A stretch of DNA of 64,000 nucleotides from Nitrospira sp. (GTDB taxonomy: Bacteria; Nitrospirota; Nitrospiria; Nitrospirales; Nitrospiraceae), in NCBI GenBank assembly GCA_030123625.1, contig CP126121.1, forward strand, positions 3,326,179 through 3,390,178. Direction: 5' to 3'. Positions 1 through 9,518 of the stretch are shown piece by piece. How positions within the stretch are numbered: position 1 is the first letter of the stretch; each line of letters begins with the position of its first letter. Under the pieces are notes generated by a model. That model saw nothing but the letters and a program-made list of their open reading frames with translations. It was not told the DNA's origin and ran no database searches. Made by a program: the position numbers and the translations under genes.

Positions 1-426
1 GGTTTGGGTGGTCCTCCGCAATGCTACGGGATAGGCGAGTGGCCCTTCTGCGGAGATTTCCACTAATGTCGGCTTCTGCAGCTCCAACGTCGTGGTGAAG
101 GCGGCAGAAGGACGAGAGCTGTAGATCGGCTCTTCCATCATATGGGGGGTGCGCATGATTTGATTCTGATCTCCTGATTCGCCCTGCTGCAGGCCGGTTG
201 CCAGAATGTGGCCGCTCGCGACATCGGTAATCGTCACGCGCGCGCCGCCGACTTCGCGGCCCAATACCATCGCCCCATGCGCGACGACCCGCACGAGCAC
301 CGTCGTCGGCTGAGGATCGTTGAGCGATGAATCAGCGAAAGCGTGGTTGTTGGCGGGAGTCAGAAAGGAGAGGAGCAAAAGGAGCGAGACAATCAGTCCA
401 ACCGGGACGAAGGAAGATCGCGTCAT
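1..426 (-). CDS. Exported protein of unknown function, 3' part outside window
   Basis: An open frame starts at the ATG at 426 and runs off the left edge, giving 142 visible residues. The N-terminus (MTRSSF, then a Leu-rich stretch to about residue 23, then TPANNHAFA) looks like a Sec signal peptide, so the product is probably periplasmic or secreted. The start overlaps the metG stop by 4 bases (ATGA), so the two are probably cotranscribed and translationally coupled. The visible mature part mentions no domain I recognise; it has a beta-rich look that could suit a metal- or ligand-binding exported domain, but that is a guess. Confidence 0.6.
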   Translation of the reverse strand, partial: MTRSSFVPVGLIVSLLLLLSFLTPANNHAFADSSLNDPQPTTVLVRVVAHGAMVLGREVGGARVTITDVASGHILATGLQQGESGDQNQIMRTPHMMEEPIYSSRPSAAFTTTLELQKPTLVEISAEGPLAYPVALRRTTQT

Positions 427-2387
427 TTCACCTTGGTGCCGGGATCGACTTCTTCCTGAATCGTAAGCAGCCCCTGTACATCTGCATCCCCTGCCGCGAG
501 CACCATACCTTGCGATTCAATACCCATGAGTTTGGCGGGTTTGAGATTCGCCACGATCACGATGGTTTTGCCGACCAGCGCGTCCGGCTCATACTTCTTG
601 CCGATGCCCGCCACGATTTGGCGTTGTTCAGTGCCAAGGGACACTTGAAGTTTAATCAACTTCTCCGATTTTGGCACCCGCTCGGCCGAGAACACCTTCG
701 CCGTCTTGAGCTGTATCTTCATAAATTCATCGATAGTGATCTGTGGTGGAGCCGGGGATGCTGGAACGGATGGAGGTGTGGGTGCTGTGGGTTGTGAAGG
801 AACAGATGATTCGGTCACTGGTCTTGCTCCTGGTTTTGATTCGATGCGGGGGAACAGCGATGGTCCTTTATGGATGGGGGAGCCAGGTTTCAGGCCACCC
901 CATTCGATCGTGTTTTTCAGCAAAGGGCTGGTGAATTCAGGCGAGATGCCAAGTTGAGAACAGATCGACTGCGCACTATTTGGGATAACAGGATATGCGG
1001 CCAAGCTGAGACAGCGGAGCGTCTCTGCCATGGTGTAGAGGACCGTCCGGAGTGTTTCGGCGTCGCTCACACTCTTGGCCAATGTCCATGGCGCGGTCTT
1101 GTCGACATACTGATTGGCAAGTTGAACGACGTGCCAAATGGCTTCGAGTGCCCGATTAAATTCCAACTGTTCGAGGTGGCGTGGCAACACTTCGTTCAAG
1201 AGCGACAGCGCGGCTTGTTCCAACTCCCGCTCTGCCGGCCTAATCGGCCCTGGAGTCGGCAGCAGCCCTGCCTGTGTCCGTTCGATGAGGGTCAGTGTAC
1301 GACTCAAAAGATTGCCCAGACCATTGGCGAGGTCGCTGTTCACACGCGTGATCATGGCCGATTGGGAAAAATCACCATCCTGCCCGAACGGCACTTCGCG
1401 CAATAAGAAATACCGAAACGCATCCACGCCGAATTCGTCGACCATCTTGTTCGGATCGACGACGTTGCCGCGGCTCTTGGACATCTTCTCGCCGTCCACG
1501 GTCCACCAGCCATGGGCGAAGATCGTTTCCGGCAATGGAAGGTTCAATGCCATCAGCATCGTGGACCAATACACAGCGTGCGTCGTCAAGATATCTTTGC
1601 CGACAAGATGGACGTTCGCCGGCCAAAATCGGTTGCCCGCTGGCTTTTCCCGTGGAAGGTATTCCAAGGCGGATATGTAATTCACCAAGGCATCGAACCA
1701 GACATAGGTCACATAGTGGTCATCAAATGATAGTTCAATGCCCCAGGAGAGTCGCGATTTTGGTCTAGAGATAGAGAGATCGCCGAGTTTCTGGGTTTGC
1801 AAGAAGCCGAGGACTTCGTTTCTCCGCGACTCCGGACGAATGAAATTCGGATGTGTCGTGATGTGGTCGATCAAGCGATCCTGATACTGCCCCATCTTGA
1901 AGAAGTAGTTGTGTTCGCTGAGTTTCTCGACGGGGCGCTTACAGTCCGGACAAAGGCCGGACTCCACGTCTTTTTCGGTCCAGAACCGTTCATCGAAGGT
2001 GCAATACCATCCGGTGTACGAATCCTTGTAAATCAGCTGCTTGTCGTAGAGCTGTCGCAAGCACCGCTGAACCACGGATTTGTGCTCCAGATCCGTTGTC
2101 CTGATGAAGGCGTTATTCGAGATATTCAGCTTCTTCCAGAGAGTCTCAAATTGCGGTGCCAGCTTGTCGCAATGGACCTGTGGGTCAATGCCGGCTTTGG
2201 CGGCCGCCTGTTGCACTTTCTGGCCGTGTTCATCGAGGCCGGTGAGAAAGAATACTTTGCGTCCGCGCAGCCGCCAATAGCGTGCCAGCACGTCCGCCGC
2301 TATGGTGGTATAGGCATGACCGATATGCGGGACATCGTTGACGTAGTAAATCGGGGTGGTGATGTAAAACGTATTTTCGTTCACCAT
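423..2387 (-). CDS. metG: Methionine--tRNA ligase
   Basis: This class I aminoacyl-tRNA synthetase charges tRNA-Met in the cytoplasm. The HIGH motif is at residues 21-24 (PHIGHAY) and KMSKS lies near residue 300 (GEKMSKSRGN). The knuckle domain keeps a CPDC pair, but the first pair is reduced to one Cys (YCTFDE), so zinc binding is probably of the reduced type. After a Pro/Ser-rich linker at about 515-550, the C-terminal 100 residues form the Trbp111/EMAPII-like tRNA-binding OB domain (KVFSAERVPKSEKL, then LKPAKLMGIESQGM), which also dimerises the enzyme. The length of 654 aa fits the long bacterial form. It sits between holB and an exported-protein gene on the same strand. Confidence 0.97.
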   Translation of the reverse strand: MVNENTFYITTPIYYVNDVPHIGHAYTTIAADVLARYWRLRGRKVFFLTGLDEHGQKVQQAAAKAGIDPQVHCDKLAPQFETLWKKLNISNNAFIRTTDLEHKSVVQRCLRQLYDKQLIYKDSYTGWYCTFDERFWTEKDVESGLCPDCKRPVEKLSEHNYFFKMGQYQDRLIDHITTHPNFIRPESRRNEVLGFLQTQKLGDLSISRPKSRLSWGIELSFDDHYVTYVWFDALVNYISALEYLPREKPAGNRFWPANVHLVGKDILTTHAVYWSTMLMALNLPLPETIFAHGWWTVDGEKMSKSRGNVVDPNKMVDEFGVDAFRYFLLREVPFGQDGDFSQSAMITRVNSDLANGLGNLLSRTLTLIERTQAGLLPTPGPIRPAERELEQAALSLLNEVLPRHLEQLEFNRALEAIWHVVQLANQYVDKTAPWTLAKSVSDAETLRTVLYTMAETLRCLSLAAYPVIPNSAQSICSQLGISPEFTSPLLKNTIEWGGLKPGSPIHKGPSLFPRIESKPGARPVTESSVPSQPTAPTPPSVPASPAPPQITIDEFMKIQLKTAKVFSAERVPKSEKLIKLQVSLGTEQRQIVAGIGKKYEPDALVGKTIVIVANLKPAKLMGIESQGMVLAAGDADVQGLLTIQEEVDPGTKVK

Positions 2388-2423
2388 AGCGAAAGCAAGA
2401 TAACAGGTTGAAAGCGCCTATTT

Positions 2424-3452
2424 CTAGGCAGAGACTCCGGAAGGTACCAGCGCGAGTGCCTCACGCAGTCGAAGGAAGGTCGTTTCCAGCGCCATCTGTA
2501 GGTTCAAGTGTCGCGTGGCCTGCTGTTCGGTCCGTTCGATGTCATTCAAGAGGGTCAGGAGAGTGTCGATGTCCGCTCGCTGGGCGTATCGTCGCAGGTC
2601 GGCGAGTTGGTCGAGGTGGAGAATCTGATCCTGATCTCCACCCACCATGACGATGACAAGATCACGGATCCATCGCGCAAGCCATGCGAGGGTTTCTTCT
2701 CCGCGGTCTGTCTTAGCCAAGCTTTCCGATGCGGAAAGGATGGCTGCGCTCGATGTCAAGCTTTCCATCTTCACCAACGTCAGGCATTCTTGTTGTTGCG
2801 CACGAACTTCTGCAACATTCGCCGTGAGCGCTTCTCCGATACGGCCATCGGCGAAGACCGCCAAGAAACGGGCATCGGCCGGAGGAAGTTCCCGCTTGAG
2901 TATCAGCGCCGCTTCAACTTGCGTGCGGGCGGGCGTCGTGAAACGGAGCGCTTGGCAGCGTGATCGAATGGTAATGGGAAGCGCATGGAGCCGGCTGGTG
3001 ACCAGAATGAAGAGACTATGGCCCGGAGGCTCTTCCAAGGTCTTGAGGAGGGCGTTGGCGGCACCGATGGTCAATCGGTCCGCGTCGTCGATCAGGCAGA
3101 TCTTTCGTTCCCCGACGAGTGGGCGATAGATGAACTGTTGTTCGATCTCCCGCACTTGCTCGATTTTGATTTGCGGTGTTGCGGCTTTCGGATCGGGCTC
3201 GATGACGAAGTAATCCGGGTGCGTTCGCGCGGCGATCTGCAGACAGGATCGGCAACGTCCACAGCTGTCGTAAGCCTCCGTCTGCGAGGGCTGCTCGCAG
3301 TTGAGGGATTGGGCCAGCCTCACGGCGGTCATCAACTTCCCGATCTTGGGCTCGCCATAGAAGAGATATGCATGGGCCAAGCGTCCATTGCACAAGGCCG
3401 CCCGAAGTAGGGAAATGGGTTGCTCGTGGCCTGTGATATCGGCGAAAGGCAT
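2424..3452 (-). CDS. holB: DNA polymerase III subunit delta'
   Basis: This is the clamp-loader delta' subunit (342 aa), part of the complex that opens and loads the beta sliding clamp. The AAA+ core is recognisable: a degenerate P-loop (GEPKIGKL, lacking the Thr/Ser after Lys), a zinc module CGRCRSC near residue 60, a Walker-B-like CLIDDAD, NALLKTLEEPP, and the SRC motif (IRSRCQ). The broken P-loop is expected, because delta' does not hydrolyse ATP. It lies between tmk and metG; tmk-holB pairing is common in bacteria. The start at 3452 gives the usual MPFADITGHE opening. Confidence 0.95.
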   Translation of the reverse strand: MPFADITGHEQPISLLRAALCNGRLAHAYLFYGEPKIGKLMTAVRLAQSLNCEQPSQTEAYDSCGRCRSCLQIAARTHPDYFVIEPDPKAATPQIKIEQVREIEQQFIYRPLVGERKICLIDDADRLTIGAANALLKTLEEPPGHSLFILVTSRLHALPITIRSRCQALRFTTPARTQVEAALILKRELPPADARFLAVFADGRIGEALTANVAEVRAQQQECLTLVKMESLTSSAAILSASESLAKTDRGEETLAWLARWIRDLVIVMVGGDQDQILHLDQLADLRRYAQRADIDTLLTLLNDIERTEQQATRHLNLQMALETTFLRLREALALVPSGVSA

Positions 3453-3483
3453 GACTATCGGCGTCTCGATGTCCGTCTGGGGA

Positions 3484-4131
3484 CTAGGTTGTGAACCGGG
3501 TCATGACCAGTTCTTCTACGGTTTGTACTACCGATTCCAGAGGTTGTGTGGAATCGATCACCCTGATGCGTCGAGGTTCTCGTCGTGCTAACGCGTGAAA
3601 GCCCGCACGGACTTTCCGGTGGAACCGTTCGGTTTCTCGATCGAGTCTATTTTGTGTGGTGCCGCGACTACGGCGTCGACGGAGTCCGACACTGACAGGG
3701 ACGTCGAAGAGCAACGTGAGCTGGGGAGCAAGCCTTCCGGTCGCCCAGTCGTTCATCGTGCGCAACACTCGTAGGTCCAATCCCCGTCCATATCCCTGAT
3801 AGGCCATCGTCGAGTCTGAGAATCGATCACAGACGACGACCATCCCGCGTGCGAGTGCGGGTTTGATGACGTGATCCACATGTTGGCGCCTTGCAGCAAA
3901 AATGAGATAGGCTTCCGTTTCCGGGGCGATTGTTTCCATCGATTGGTCAAGTAGGATACTCCGCAGACGTTCGGCGAGAAGCGTTCCTCCCGGTTCTCTG
4001 GTATGCAACACGTCCAGGCCTTGTGCTGTCAGCCGCTCACAGAGTCTTCGAGCTTGTGTCGTTTTTCCGCTTCCTTCACCGCCTTCCAGCGTGATGAAAA
4101 TACCTGTCGATTTTCTAGATGTCCTACCCAT
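3484..4131 (-). CDS. tmk: Thymidylate kinase
   Basis: It phosphorylates dTMP to dTDP in dTTP synthesis. The P-loop is GGEGSGKTT about 17-25 residues from the chosen start. The DRF motif (VCDRFSDSTMAYQGYGRG) and an Arg-rich LID segment (RRRRSRGTTQNR) follow. The open frame continues upstream to 4239, but that would add 36 residues with no family match. The ATG at 4131 has a weak GAAG six bases upstream and leaves the usual short lead before the P-loop; the ATG at 4143 is the alternative. The gene lies just upstream of holB, 31 bases away. Confidence 0.93.
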   Translation of the reverse strand: MGRTSRKSTGIFITLEGGEGSGKTTQARRLCERLTAQGLDVLHTREPGGTLLAERLRSILLDQSMETIAPETEAYLIFAARRQHVDHVIKPALARGMVVVCDRFSDSTMAYQGYGRGLDLRVLRTMNDWATGRLAPQLTLLFDVPVSVGLRRRRSRGTTQNRLDRETERFHRKVRAGFHALARREPRRIRVIDSTQPLESVVQTVEELVMTRFTT

Positions 4132-4331
4132 GGCGATCTTCATTTCAGCCGTAATCAGAAGCGATCCTAAGTCAGGCCTCGACGAATAGCAAGACCGATA
4201 CCGCCTGAGAATCTCATCGATACTGAGCACATAACCCATTGAAATTTACAATAAAACGCTTGCGGGGTTTGTCCGGAACTTTGTAAGATGATCCCCTGGA
4301 TACTCTGCCTGTGGCTGGGTGGTGGTGATTC

Positions 4332-5000
4332 ATGCTCAAGACCGCGCTAAGACGGTATTTTCTCACAGGACTCCTTCTCGTCACCCCTATCTGGGGGACC
4401 ATTCTCGTCCTGAAGACCCTGTTCGTGGCGGTAGACGGCATCTTAGGCGACGCCGTCGCAGAATTGGTGCCGGACCATTATATCCCAGGCTTAGGGATCG
4501 TCACTCTGGTGCTGCTCATCTTTTTGGTCGGATTGTTCGCGGCGAATTTCATCGGGCGCCAGATTGTGGGGCACTGGGAGGATTGGCTGAACCGACTGCC
4601 CCTCGTCCGGGGGATCTATTCCACGTTGAAATCCATGATGGATATCTTGTCCTTTTCAGAGCGAGGATCGTATCGGCGTGTTGTCTTGATCCAATTCCCG
4701 AAGAACGGCCATTATTGTTTTGCGTTCGTGACCGGCATGACGAAAGGCGAGACAACGGCATTGGGCCAGGAGGGACTGGTTCATGTCTACGTGCCCACTT
4801 CGCCCAATCCGACATCGGGCTATTTTCTCTTGGTGCCGGAACGGGAAGTGACATCTGTCGATATCAGTATTGAGGAAGCGATGAAACTGATTGTGTCAGG
4901 CGGGCTCTATACGCCGTCCGGCACAATGGCTTCGGCCCTGAGCGGGGGCTCGAAGTGGAGCCGGGTCAAACAGCCGGATGCCGGTGTGCCGATCGGATAA
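4332..5000 (+). CDS. DUF502 family inner-membrane protein
   Basis: A 222-residue protein with two N-terminal transmembrane segments (about residues 8-30 and 52-75) followed by a soluble domain with the family hallmarks PLVRGIYSTLKS and VHVYVPTSPNPTSGYFLLVP. This matches the DUF502 family, which is widespread in bacteria and plants and whose biochemical role is not settled. It is divergent from tmk across a roughly 200-base gap and lies 48 bases upstream of glmU. Confidence 0.88.
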   Translation: MLKTALRRYFLTGLLLVTPIWGTILVLKTLFVAVDGILGDAVAELVPDHYIPGLGIVTLVLLIFLVGLFAANFIGRQIVGHWEDWLNRLPLVRGIYSTLKSMMDILSFSERGSYRRVVLIQFPKNGHYCFAFVTGMTKGETTALGQEGLVHVYVPTSPNPTSGYFLLVPEREVTSVDISIEEAMKLIVSGGLYTPSGTMASALSGGSKWSRVKQPDAGVPIG

Positions 5001-5048
5001 ATACATGTCCTATACTCGATTGCGGTCCTCTCATATCCGGAGTCCTCG

Positions 5049-6647
5049 ATGAAACAATCGGTAGATGAACACACGACGGCCTCGCATATTCCCGGCCTAG
5101 GAGTAATCGTGATGGCGGCCGGGTTAGGCAAGCGGATGAAGTCCAACCAGGTAAAAGTGCTGCATCATGTCGCGGGCAAGCCGATGGTTCTCTATGCCGT
5201 TGAGCTGGCGCTACAACTGGCGGGCCATCGCATTGCGGTCGTGGTGGGGCATCAATCCGACAAGGTTCGGCAAGTGATTGAGTCAGGTATCGCGGGCAGG
5301 CCGGGATCACAGCCCGTGTGCATCGTCGAACAACTCGAGCAACTCGGGACCGGTCATGCCGTGATGCAGAGCCGCCCCGCGTTTTATCATGTCGATGAGG
5401 CGCGTCCGACCGATTATCTTATCTTAAACGGTGATACCCCCTTGCTGAAGGGGGAGACGTCGCGCGAACTTCTGAAGGCTCATCAAGCGCAGAGCGCGAC
5501 CGTGACGATTCTGACAGCGATGCTCGATGATCCCAGCGGCTATGGTCGAGTCATCCGCCGACAGCCCGGCGGCGATCACCAACATGAAATAACTCCATCC
5601 GACGTGCTGCAGATCGTCGAAGATTGTGATGCCACTCCGGTAGAACGGGCCATGAAGGAAATCAACGTAGGGACGTATGTCGTGTCCGGAGAATTTCTCT
5701 TTGATGCCCTCGATAAGCTGGAGCCGCACAACGCTCAGAATGAATACTATCTGACTGATATTGTTCGAATGGCCGTTGCACAGGGGCGGCGTGTTGCGGC
5801 TGTGACCCTTCAAGATCCCGAAGAGGGGCTGGGAGTCAATACCAGACAGCAGCTGGCGGCTGCGGAACAGGTCGTCCGTCAGCAGATTCGCGAACGCTGG
5901 CTTGAAGCTGGAGTCACGATGCGAGATCCCGGCTCCGTGTGGATTGATGCCGGAGTCACCATCGGAAGAGATACGGTGCTTTATCCAAACGTGAGTCTTG
6001 AAGGCAAAACAACGATCGGGGAAGGGGCCACGATCCGTTCCGGGGTCCGCATCACCGATTGCGTGATCGGCAATCGTGTCGAGATTTTGGACTTCTCTGT
6101 GCTGCGCGAGTCACAAGTCGATGACGAAGCACATTTGGGGCCGTTTGCGCATTTGAGACCGGGGGCGATCGTGCGGCGGAAGGCGAAAGTCGGAAACTTC
6201 GTCGAGATGAAAAAGGCCGAGCTCGGTGAAGGATCAAAAGCGAATCACCTGACATATCTCGGCGACGCGCGAATCGGGAAAGGCGTCAATATAGGAGCCG
6301 GAACAATCACGGTGAATTATGACGGCGTCAACAAACACCAGACAGTGATCGAAGATCACGTGTCTGTGGGAAGCGACACACAGCTCATTGCACCGGTGAC
6401 GGTAGGACGCGGAGCCTATGTTGCCGCCGGGACGACCGTGACGCAGAATGTGCCCGCGGATTCATTGGCGATTGCCCGTGTGCCGCAAATCAATCGAGTC
6501 GGGTGGGCGGGTAAACGTCGAATGTTGCTGGCTGGCAATGCACCGAGCAAGGAGGCGACACGAGCCGCGGGTGAACAGACGAAGCTAAAAAACAACCCTG
6601 CTTCAAGCAAAGTAAAGAAGGGGCACACGAAGTCGTCGAAAGACTGA
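5049..6647 (+). CDS. glmU: Bifunctional GlmU: UDP-GlcNAc pyrophosphorylase / GlcN-1-P acetyltransferase
   Basis: It makes UDP-GlcNAc for peptidoglycan, LPS and the polysaccharide genes to the right. The N-terminal uridylyltransferase half has the VIVMAAGLGKRMKS nucleotide loop with a downstream Lys and LNGDTPLL. The C-terminal half is a left-handed beta-helix of hexapeptide repeats (from about residue 270) with the acetyl-CoA site motif NYDGVNKHQT. The length is 532 aa with a roughly 30-residue Lys-rich tail beyond the usual end (SKVKKGHTKSSKD). glmS follows within 60 bases, so the two hexosamine genes form a pathway pair. Confidence 0.97.
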   Translation: MKQSVDEHTTASHIPGLGVIVMAAGLGKRMKSNQVKVLHHVAGKPMVLYAVELALQLAGHRIAVVVGHQSDKVRQVIESGIAGRPGSQPVCIVEQLEQLGTGHAVMQSRPAFYHVDEARPTDYLILNGDTPLLKGETSRELLKAHQAQSATVTILTAMLDDPSGYGRVIRRQPGGDHQHEITPSDVLQIVEDCDATPVERAMKEINVGTYVVSGEFLFDALDKLEPHNAQNEYYLTDIVRMAVAQGRRVAAVTLQDPEEGLGVNTRQQLAAAEQVVRQQIRERWLEAGVTMRDPGSVWIDAGVTIGRDTVLYPNVSLEGKTTIGEGATIRSGVRITDCVIGNRVEILDFSVLRESQVDDEAHLGPFAHLRPGAIVRRKAKVGNFVEMKKAELGEGSKANHLTYLGDARIGKGVNIGAGTITVNYDGVNKHQTVIEDHVSVGSDTQLIAPVTVGRGAYVAAGTTVTQNVPADSLAIARVPQINRVGWAGKRRMLLAGNAPSKEATRAAGEQTKLKNNPASSKVKKGHTKSSKD

Positions 6648-6706
6648 TCAAAGTGGAGTGAGTGGTTCTTCTCCATCCATCAGCCTCTCTATCTGGAGTA
6701 ATAGCC

Positions 6707-8536
6707 ATGTGTGGAATCATCGGATACGTCGGCAATCAAGATGCAGTTCCGATTCTCATCGGAGGACTGGCGAAGTTGGAGTACCGAGGTTACGACTCCT
6801 CGGGAGTCGCCGTTATGCAGGAAGAAAAAATTACCGTCAGACGGAGTGTGGGCAAGCTGATCAACCTCCAAAATTCGCTCAAAAACAACGAGCTCAAAGG
6901 AACGGTCGGAATCGGCCATACTCGGTGGGCGACCCATGGGAAGCCATCGGAACAGAATGCCCATCCGCATCGATCGAAAGGGTGCGTGTTGGTGCACAAC
7001 GGGATCATCGAAAACTATCAGGAGCTGAAACATCAGTTGCAAAAAGACGGCTACAAATTCGAATCGGAAACCGATACGGAAGTGGTCGCTCATTTGATCG
7101 ATAAGTATCTTCAGAAAGAAAACAAGCTGGCCGATGCCGTGCGGCTGGCGACAAAAGACGTGCGGGGCAGTTATGCATTGGCGGTGATTTCCGAGCGGGA
7201 GCCAGGAACGTTGATTGCCGCGCGGTCCGGCTGCCCGCTGGTCGTCGGGCGGACGAAGCACGCGTCCTACGTCGCTTCCGATGTCATGGCGATGCTGGCG
7301 CATACGCGAGAAGTGACCTATCTCGAAGAAGGAGACGTGGCGGTGGTCATGCAGGACCGAGTGGACCTCACCGACGCGGACGGCCATGCCGTCTCGCGTC
7401 AGTCGTCGACGATTACGTGGGACGCCTCGGCAGCGGAGAAAAGCGGCTATCCCCATTTCATGCTGAAAGAGATTCACGAACAGCCGCAGACTATTCTTGA
7501 TACCATGCGCGGACGGTATTCCTATGAAACGGGAGAGGCGGATCTTCCTGATATCGGCCTGACGCCGAAAGAATTCGCGGCCGTTGAGCGCATCTGGATC
7601 GTCGCCTGCGGCACGTCCTGGCATGCGGGTCAAGTCGGAAAGTATCTGCTCGAAGAGATGGTTCGTACTCCGGTTCAGGTGGATATCGGCAGCGAGTTTC
7701 GGTATCGCGATCCGCTGGTCGGGAAAAACGACTTATTCATTACGATTTCTCAGTCCGGTGAGACGGCCGATACGCTGGCTGCTGCGCGAGAGGCGAAGCA
7801 AAAAGGTGCGCGTGTCGTCTCGATCGTCAACGTCGTCGGCAGTACGTTGGCGCGTGAGTCGGACGGGGTGCTGTATACGCACTGCGGGCCGGAGATCGGG
7901 GTCGCTTCCACGAAGGCATTTACCGCGCAACTCACTGCGCTGTATCTCCTGGCCTTGCATTTTGCGCGAGTTCGTAATGTGATGAAGGTAGCGGACGGGA
8001 AAGCCTGGCTCGACCGGTTGGTGAAGTTGCCGGTATTGGTCGAGCGTGTGCTGCAGCGGGAAGCCGAAATCGTGGCGATCGCCAAGCGGTATTACAAGAA
8101 ACGGAATTTTCTGTTCTTGGGGCGCGGCATCAACTATCCGATCGCACTGGAGGGCTCGCTGAAGCTCAAAGAAATTTCCTACATCCATGCCGAAGGCTAT
8201 GCGGCGGGCGAGATGAAACATGGGCCGATCGCGCTGATCGATAAAGATATGCCCGTTGTCGTCCTGGCGCCCCGGGACCGATTGTACGACAAAACGGTCA
8301 GCAATCTCATGGAAGTGAAAGCGCGCCGCGCGCCGGTGATTGCCTTCGTGGCAGAAGGAGAGCGGGAGCTCGGCAAGATTGCGGACGCGGTGTTTACCGT
8401 TCCTGACACCCATTCACTGATCTCGCCGATTCTGTTTACGATTCCTCTGCAGCTTCTGGCCTATCATATTGCCGTGCTGAGAGGGGCAGACGTGGATCAA
8501 CCAAGGAACCTGGCAAAAAGCGTCACGGTGGAATGA
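6707..8536 (+). CDS. glmS: Glutamine--fructose-6-phosphate aminotransferase
   Basis: It converts fructose-6-P and glutamine to glucosamine-6-P, the first step of hexosamine synthesis. I chose the ATG at 6707 because it gives MCGIIGYVG, placing the catalytic Cys at position 2 (N-terminal after Met removal), and it has a CTGGAG ribosome site about 10 bases upstream. The open frame extends 45 bases further but that would block the Cys nucleophile. The class II amidotransferase domain covers about 1-220 (HTRWATHGKPSEQNAHPH), followed by two SIS sugar-isomerase domains (SQSGETADTLAA; GRGINYPIALEGSLKLKEISY). At 609 aa the length matches the family exactly. No glmS ribozyme can sit in the short upstream gap. 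Confidence 0.97.
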   Translation: MCGIIGYVGNQDAVPILIGGLAKLEYRGYDSSGVAVMQEEKITVRRSVGKLINLQNSLKNNELKGTVGIGHTRWATHGKPSEQNAHPHRSKGCVLVHNGIIENYQELKHQLQKDGYKFESETDTEVVAHLIDKYLQKENKLADAVRLATKDVRGSYALAVISEREPGTLIAARSGCPLVVGRTKHASYVASDVMAMLAHTREVTYLEEGDVAVVMQDRVDLTDADGHAVSRQSSTITWDASAAEKSGYPHFMLKEIHEQPQTILDTMRGRYSYETGEADLPDIGLTPKEFAAVERIWIVACGTSWHAGQVGKYLLEEMVRTPVQVDIGSEFRYRDPLVGKNDLFITISQSGETADTLAAAREAKQKGARVVSIVNVVGSTLARESDGVLYTHCGPEIGVASTKAFTAQLTALYLLALHFARVRNVMKVADGKAWLDRLVKLPVLVERVLQREAEIVAIAKRYYKKRNFLFLGRGINYPIALEGSLKLKEISYIHAEGYAAGEMKHGPIALIDKDMPVVVLAPRDRLYDKTVSNLMEVKARRAPVIAFVAEGERELGKIADAVFTVPDTHSLISPILFTIPLQLLAYHIAVLRGADVDQPRNLAKSVTVE

Positions 8537-8543
8537 GGAAGAA

Positions 8544-8695
8544 AATGAGGCGCAAAGGTAGAATCCCCGTGCTCGCTCAACGCGCGGCTCAGGGGTAGAG
8601 GCGGCGTCTTGGCGCCGCCAGGGCGGCGCGGGTAAGAACAGGTGAAAGCCCTCGTTGAATGCGCGCAGTATGGGACCCTACCTTCACGCCTCATT
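8544..8695. repeat. Inverted-repeat element with a TCTTGG-loop hairpin (copy 1)
   Basis: This fills the glmS-gatC gap. The outer arms at 8544-8561 and 8678-8695 are inverted repeats matching at 16 of 18 positions. Inside is a perfect 7-bp G+C stem (8600-8606 with 8613-8619) closing a TCTTGG loop. A related hairpin with the same loop sits in the gatB-eno gap. It could be a dispersed REP/MITE-like palindrome or a processed RNA structure between cotranscribed genes. Confidence 0.55.
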
Positions 8696-8725
8696 AGGGG
8701 AAGGGCAGAAGAAAGGGGATGAATA

Positions 8726-9019
8726 GTGGAGATCACGCAGCAGGATGTGGAAAAGGTGGCCCAGTTGGCGCGATTGGCTGTCACGCCGGCCGAGAAGGAG
8801 ACATTCTCCAAACAGTTGACCCAGATTCTCGCGCATGTCGATACGTTGAACGAGTACGACACGACGGGAATCGAGCCGACTGCCGTCGTCATGGGGCAGG
8901 TCAATGTGTTTCGTGATGACCTCGTACGACCATCGCTGCCTTCGGACAAAGCTTTGGCCAATGCGCCTGAGCGTGAAGCTGACGGATTTGTTGTACCCAA
9001 AATTCTAGAGGAGCGTTAA
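8726..9019 (+). CDS. gatC: Asp/Glu-tRNA amidotransferase subunit C
   Basis: GatC is the small scaffold subunit of GatCAB, which converts mischarged Asp-tRNA-Asn and/or Glu-tRNA-Gln to the amide forms. It starts with GTG at 8726 behind an AAAGGGG ribosome site. The 97-residue product shows the family pattern VEKVAQLARLAV near the N-terminus, then ILAHVDTLNEYDTTGIEPTA and the C-terminal READGFVVPKIL. gatA follows after panD, and gatB is further on with two small genes between. Confidence 0.95.
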   Translation: MEITQQDVEKVAQLARLAVTPAEKETFSKQLTQILAHVDTLNEYDTTGIEPTAVVMGQVNVFRDDLVRPSLPSDKALANAPEREADGFVVPKILEER

Positions 9020-9090
9020 TCGTCAGGCGGCCGACTCATACGTTGGCGACAACGATGATGAGGAGCGATCGACGAATAACGGGAAGATAG

Positions 9091-9447
9091 ATGTTTCGAC
9101 AAATGCTACGTTCCAAAATTCACCGTGCGACAGTGACCGGTGCCCATCTCGAGTATGAGGGCAGTCTGACCATCGATCAAGAATTGATGGAGGCGGCGGG
9201 GATCCTGCCGTATGAAGCGATCATCTGTTCGAACTTGAATAACGGCGAGCGATTCATGACCTACGCGATCAACGGTACGCGAGGGAAAGGGGAGATCATT
9301 TTGAATGGACCGACCGCGCGAAAAGCGGCGGTCGGAGATCAGATCATTATTTTTTGTTATGAGTATTACGGCGAAGAAGAGATCAAGAAGCACGCACCCA
9401 AGATCGTTCGGGTGAACGATAAAAATCGAATTGTCACGGTGAGCTGA
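9091..9447 (+). CDS. panD: Aspartate 1-decarboxylase
   Basis: It makes beta-alanine from aspartate for pantothenate and CoA synthesis. The proenzyme self-cleaves at Gly24-Ser25 (LEYEGSLTID), producing the pyruvoyl group on Ser25. Lys9 (RSKIHR) and the NNGERFMTYAI segment carrying active-site residues are present. The length of 118 aa is normal. Its placement inside the gatC-gatA interval is a local gene-order feature with no obvious functional link to tRNA amidation. Confidence 0.96.
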   Translation: MFRQMLRSKIHRATVTGAHLEYEGSLTIDQELMEAAGILPYEAIICSNLNNGERFMTYAINGTRGKGEIILNGPTARKAAVGDQIIIFCYEYYGEEEIKKHAPKIVRVNDKNRIVTVS

Positions 9448-9518
9448 CACGCTATGAACCGGCCGATCAATGACGCCCGGTAGGTCGGTATTCATCTTAC
9501 CCATCTAGTGAGAGACTC

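Noticed and set aside
5424-5813. Minus-strand frame within glmU
   Set aside because: It is a shadow of glmU with no independent start signal or family match.
6648-6706. glmS ribozyme or riboswitch upstream of glmS
   Set aside because: The gap of 59 bases is too short and shows no matching fold.
6689-7633. Long minus-strand frame opposite glmS (314 codons)
   Set aside because: It is fully antisense to glmS, has no family resemblance and is a by-product of the codon bias of the real gene.
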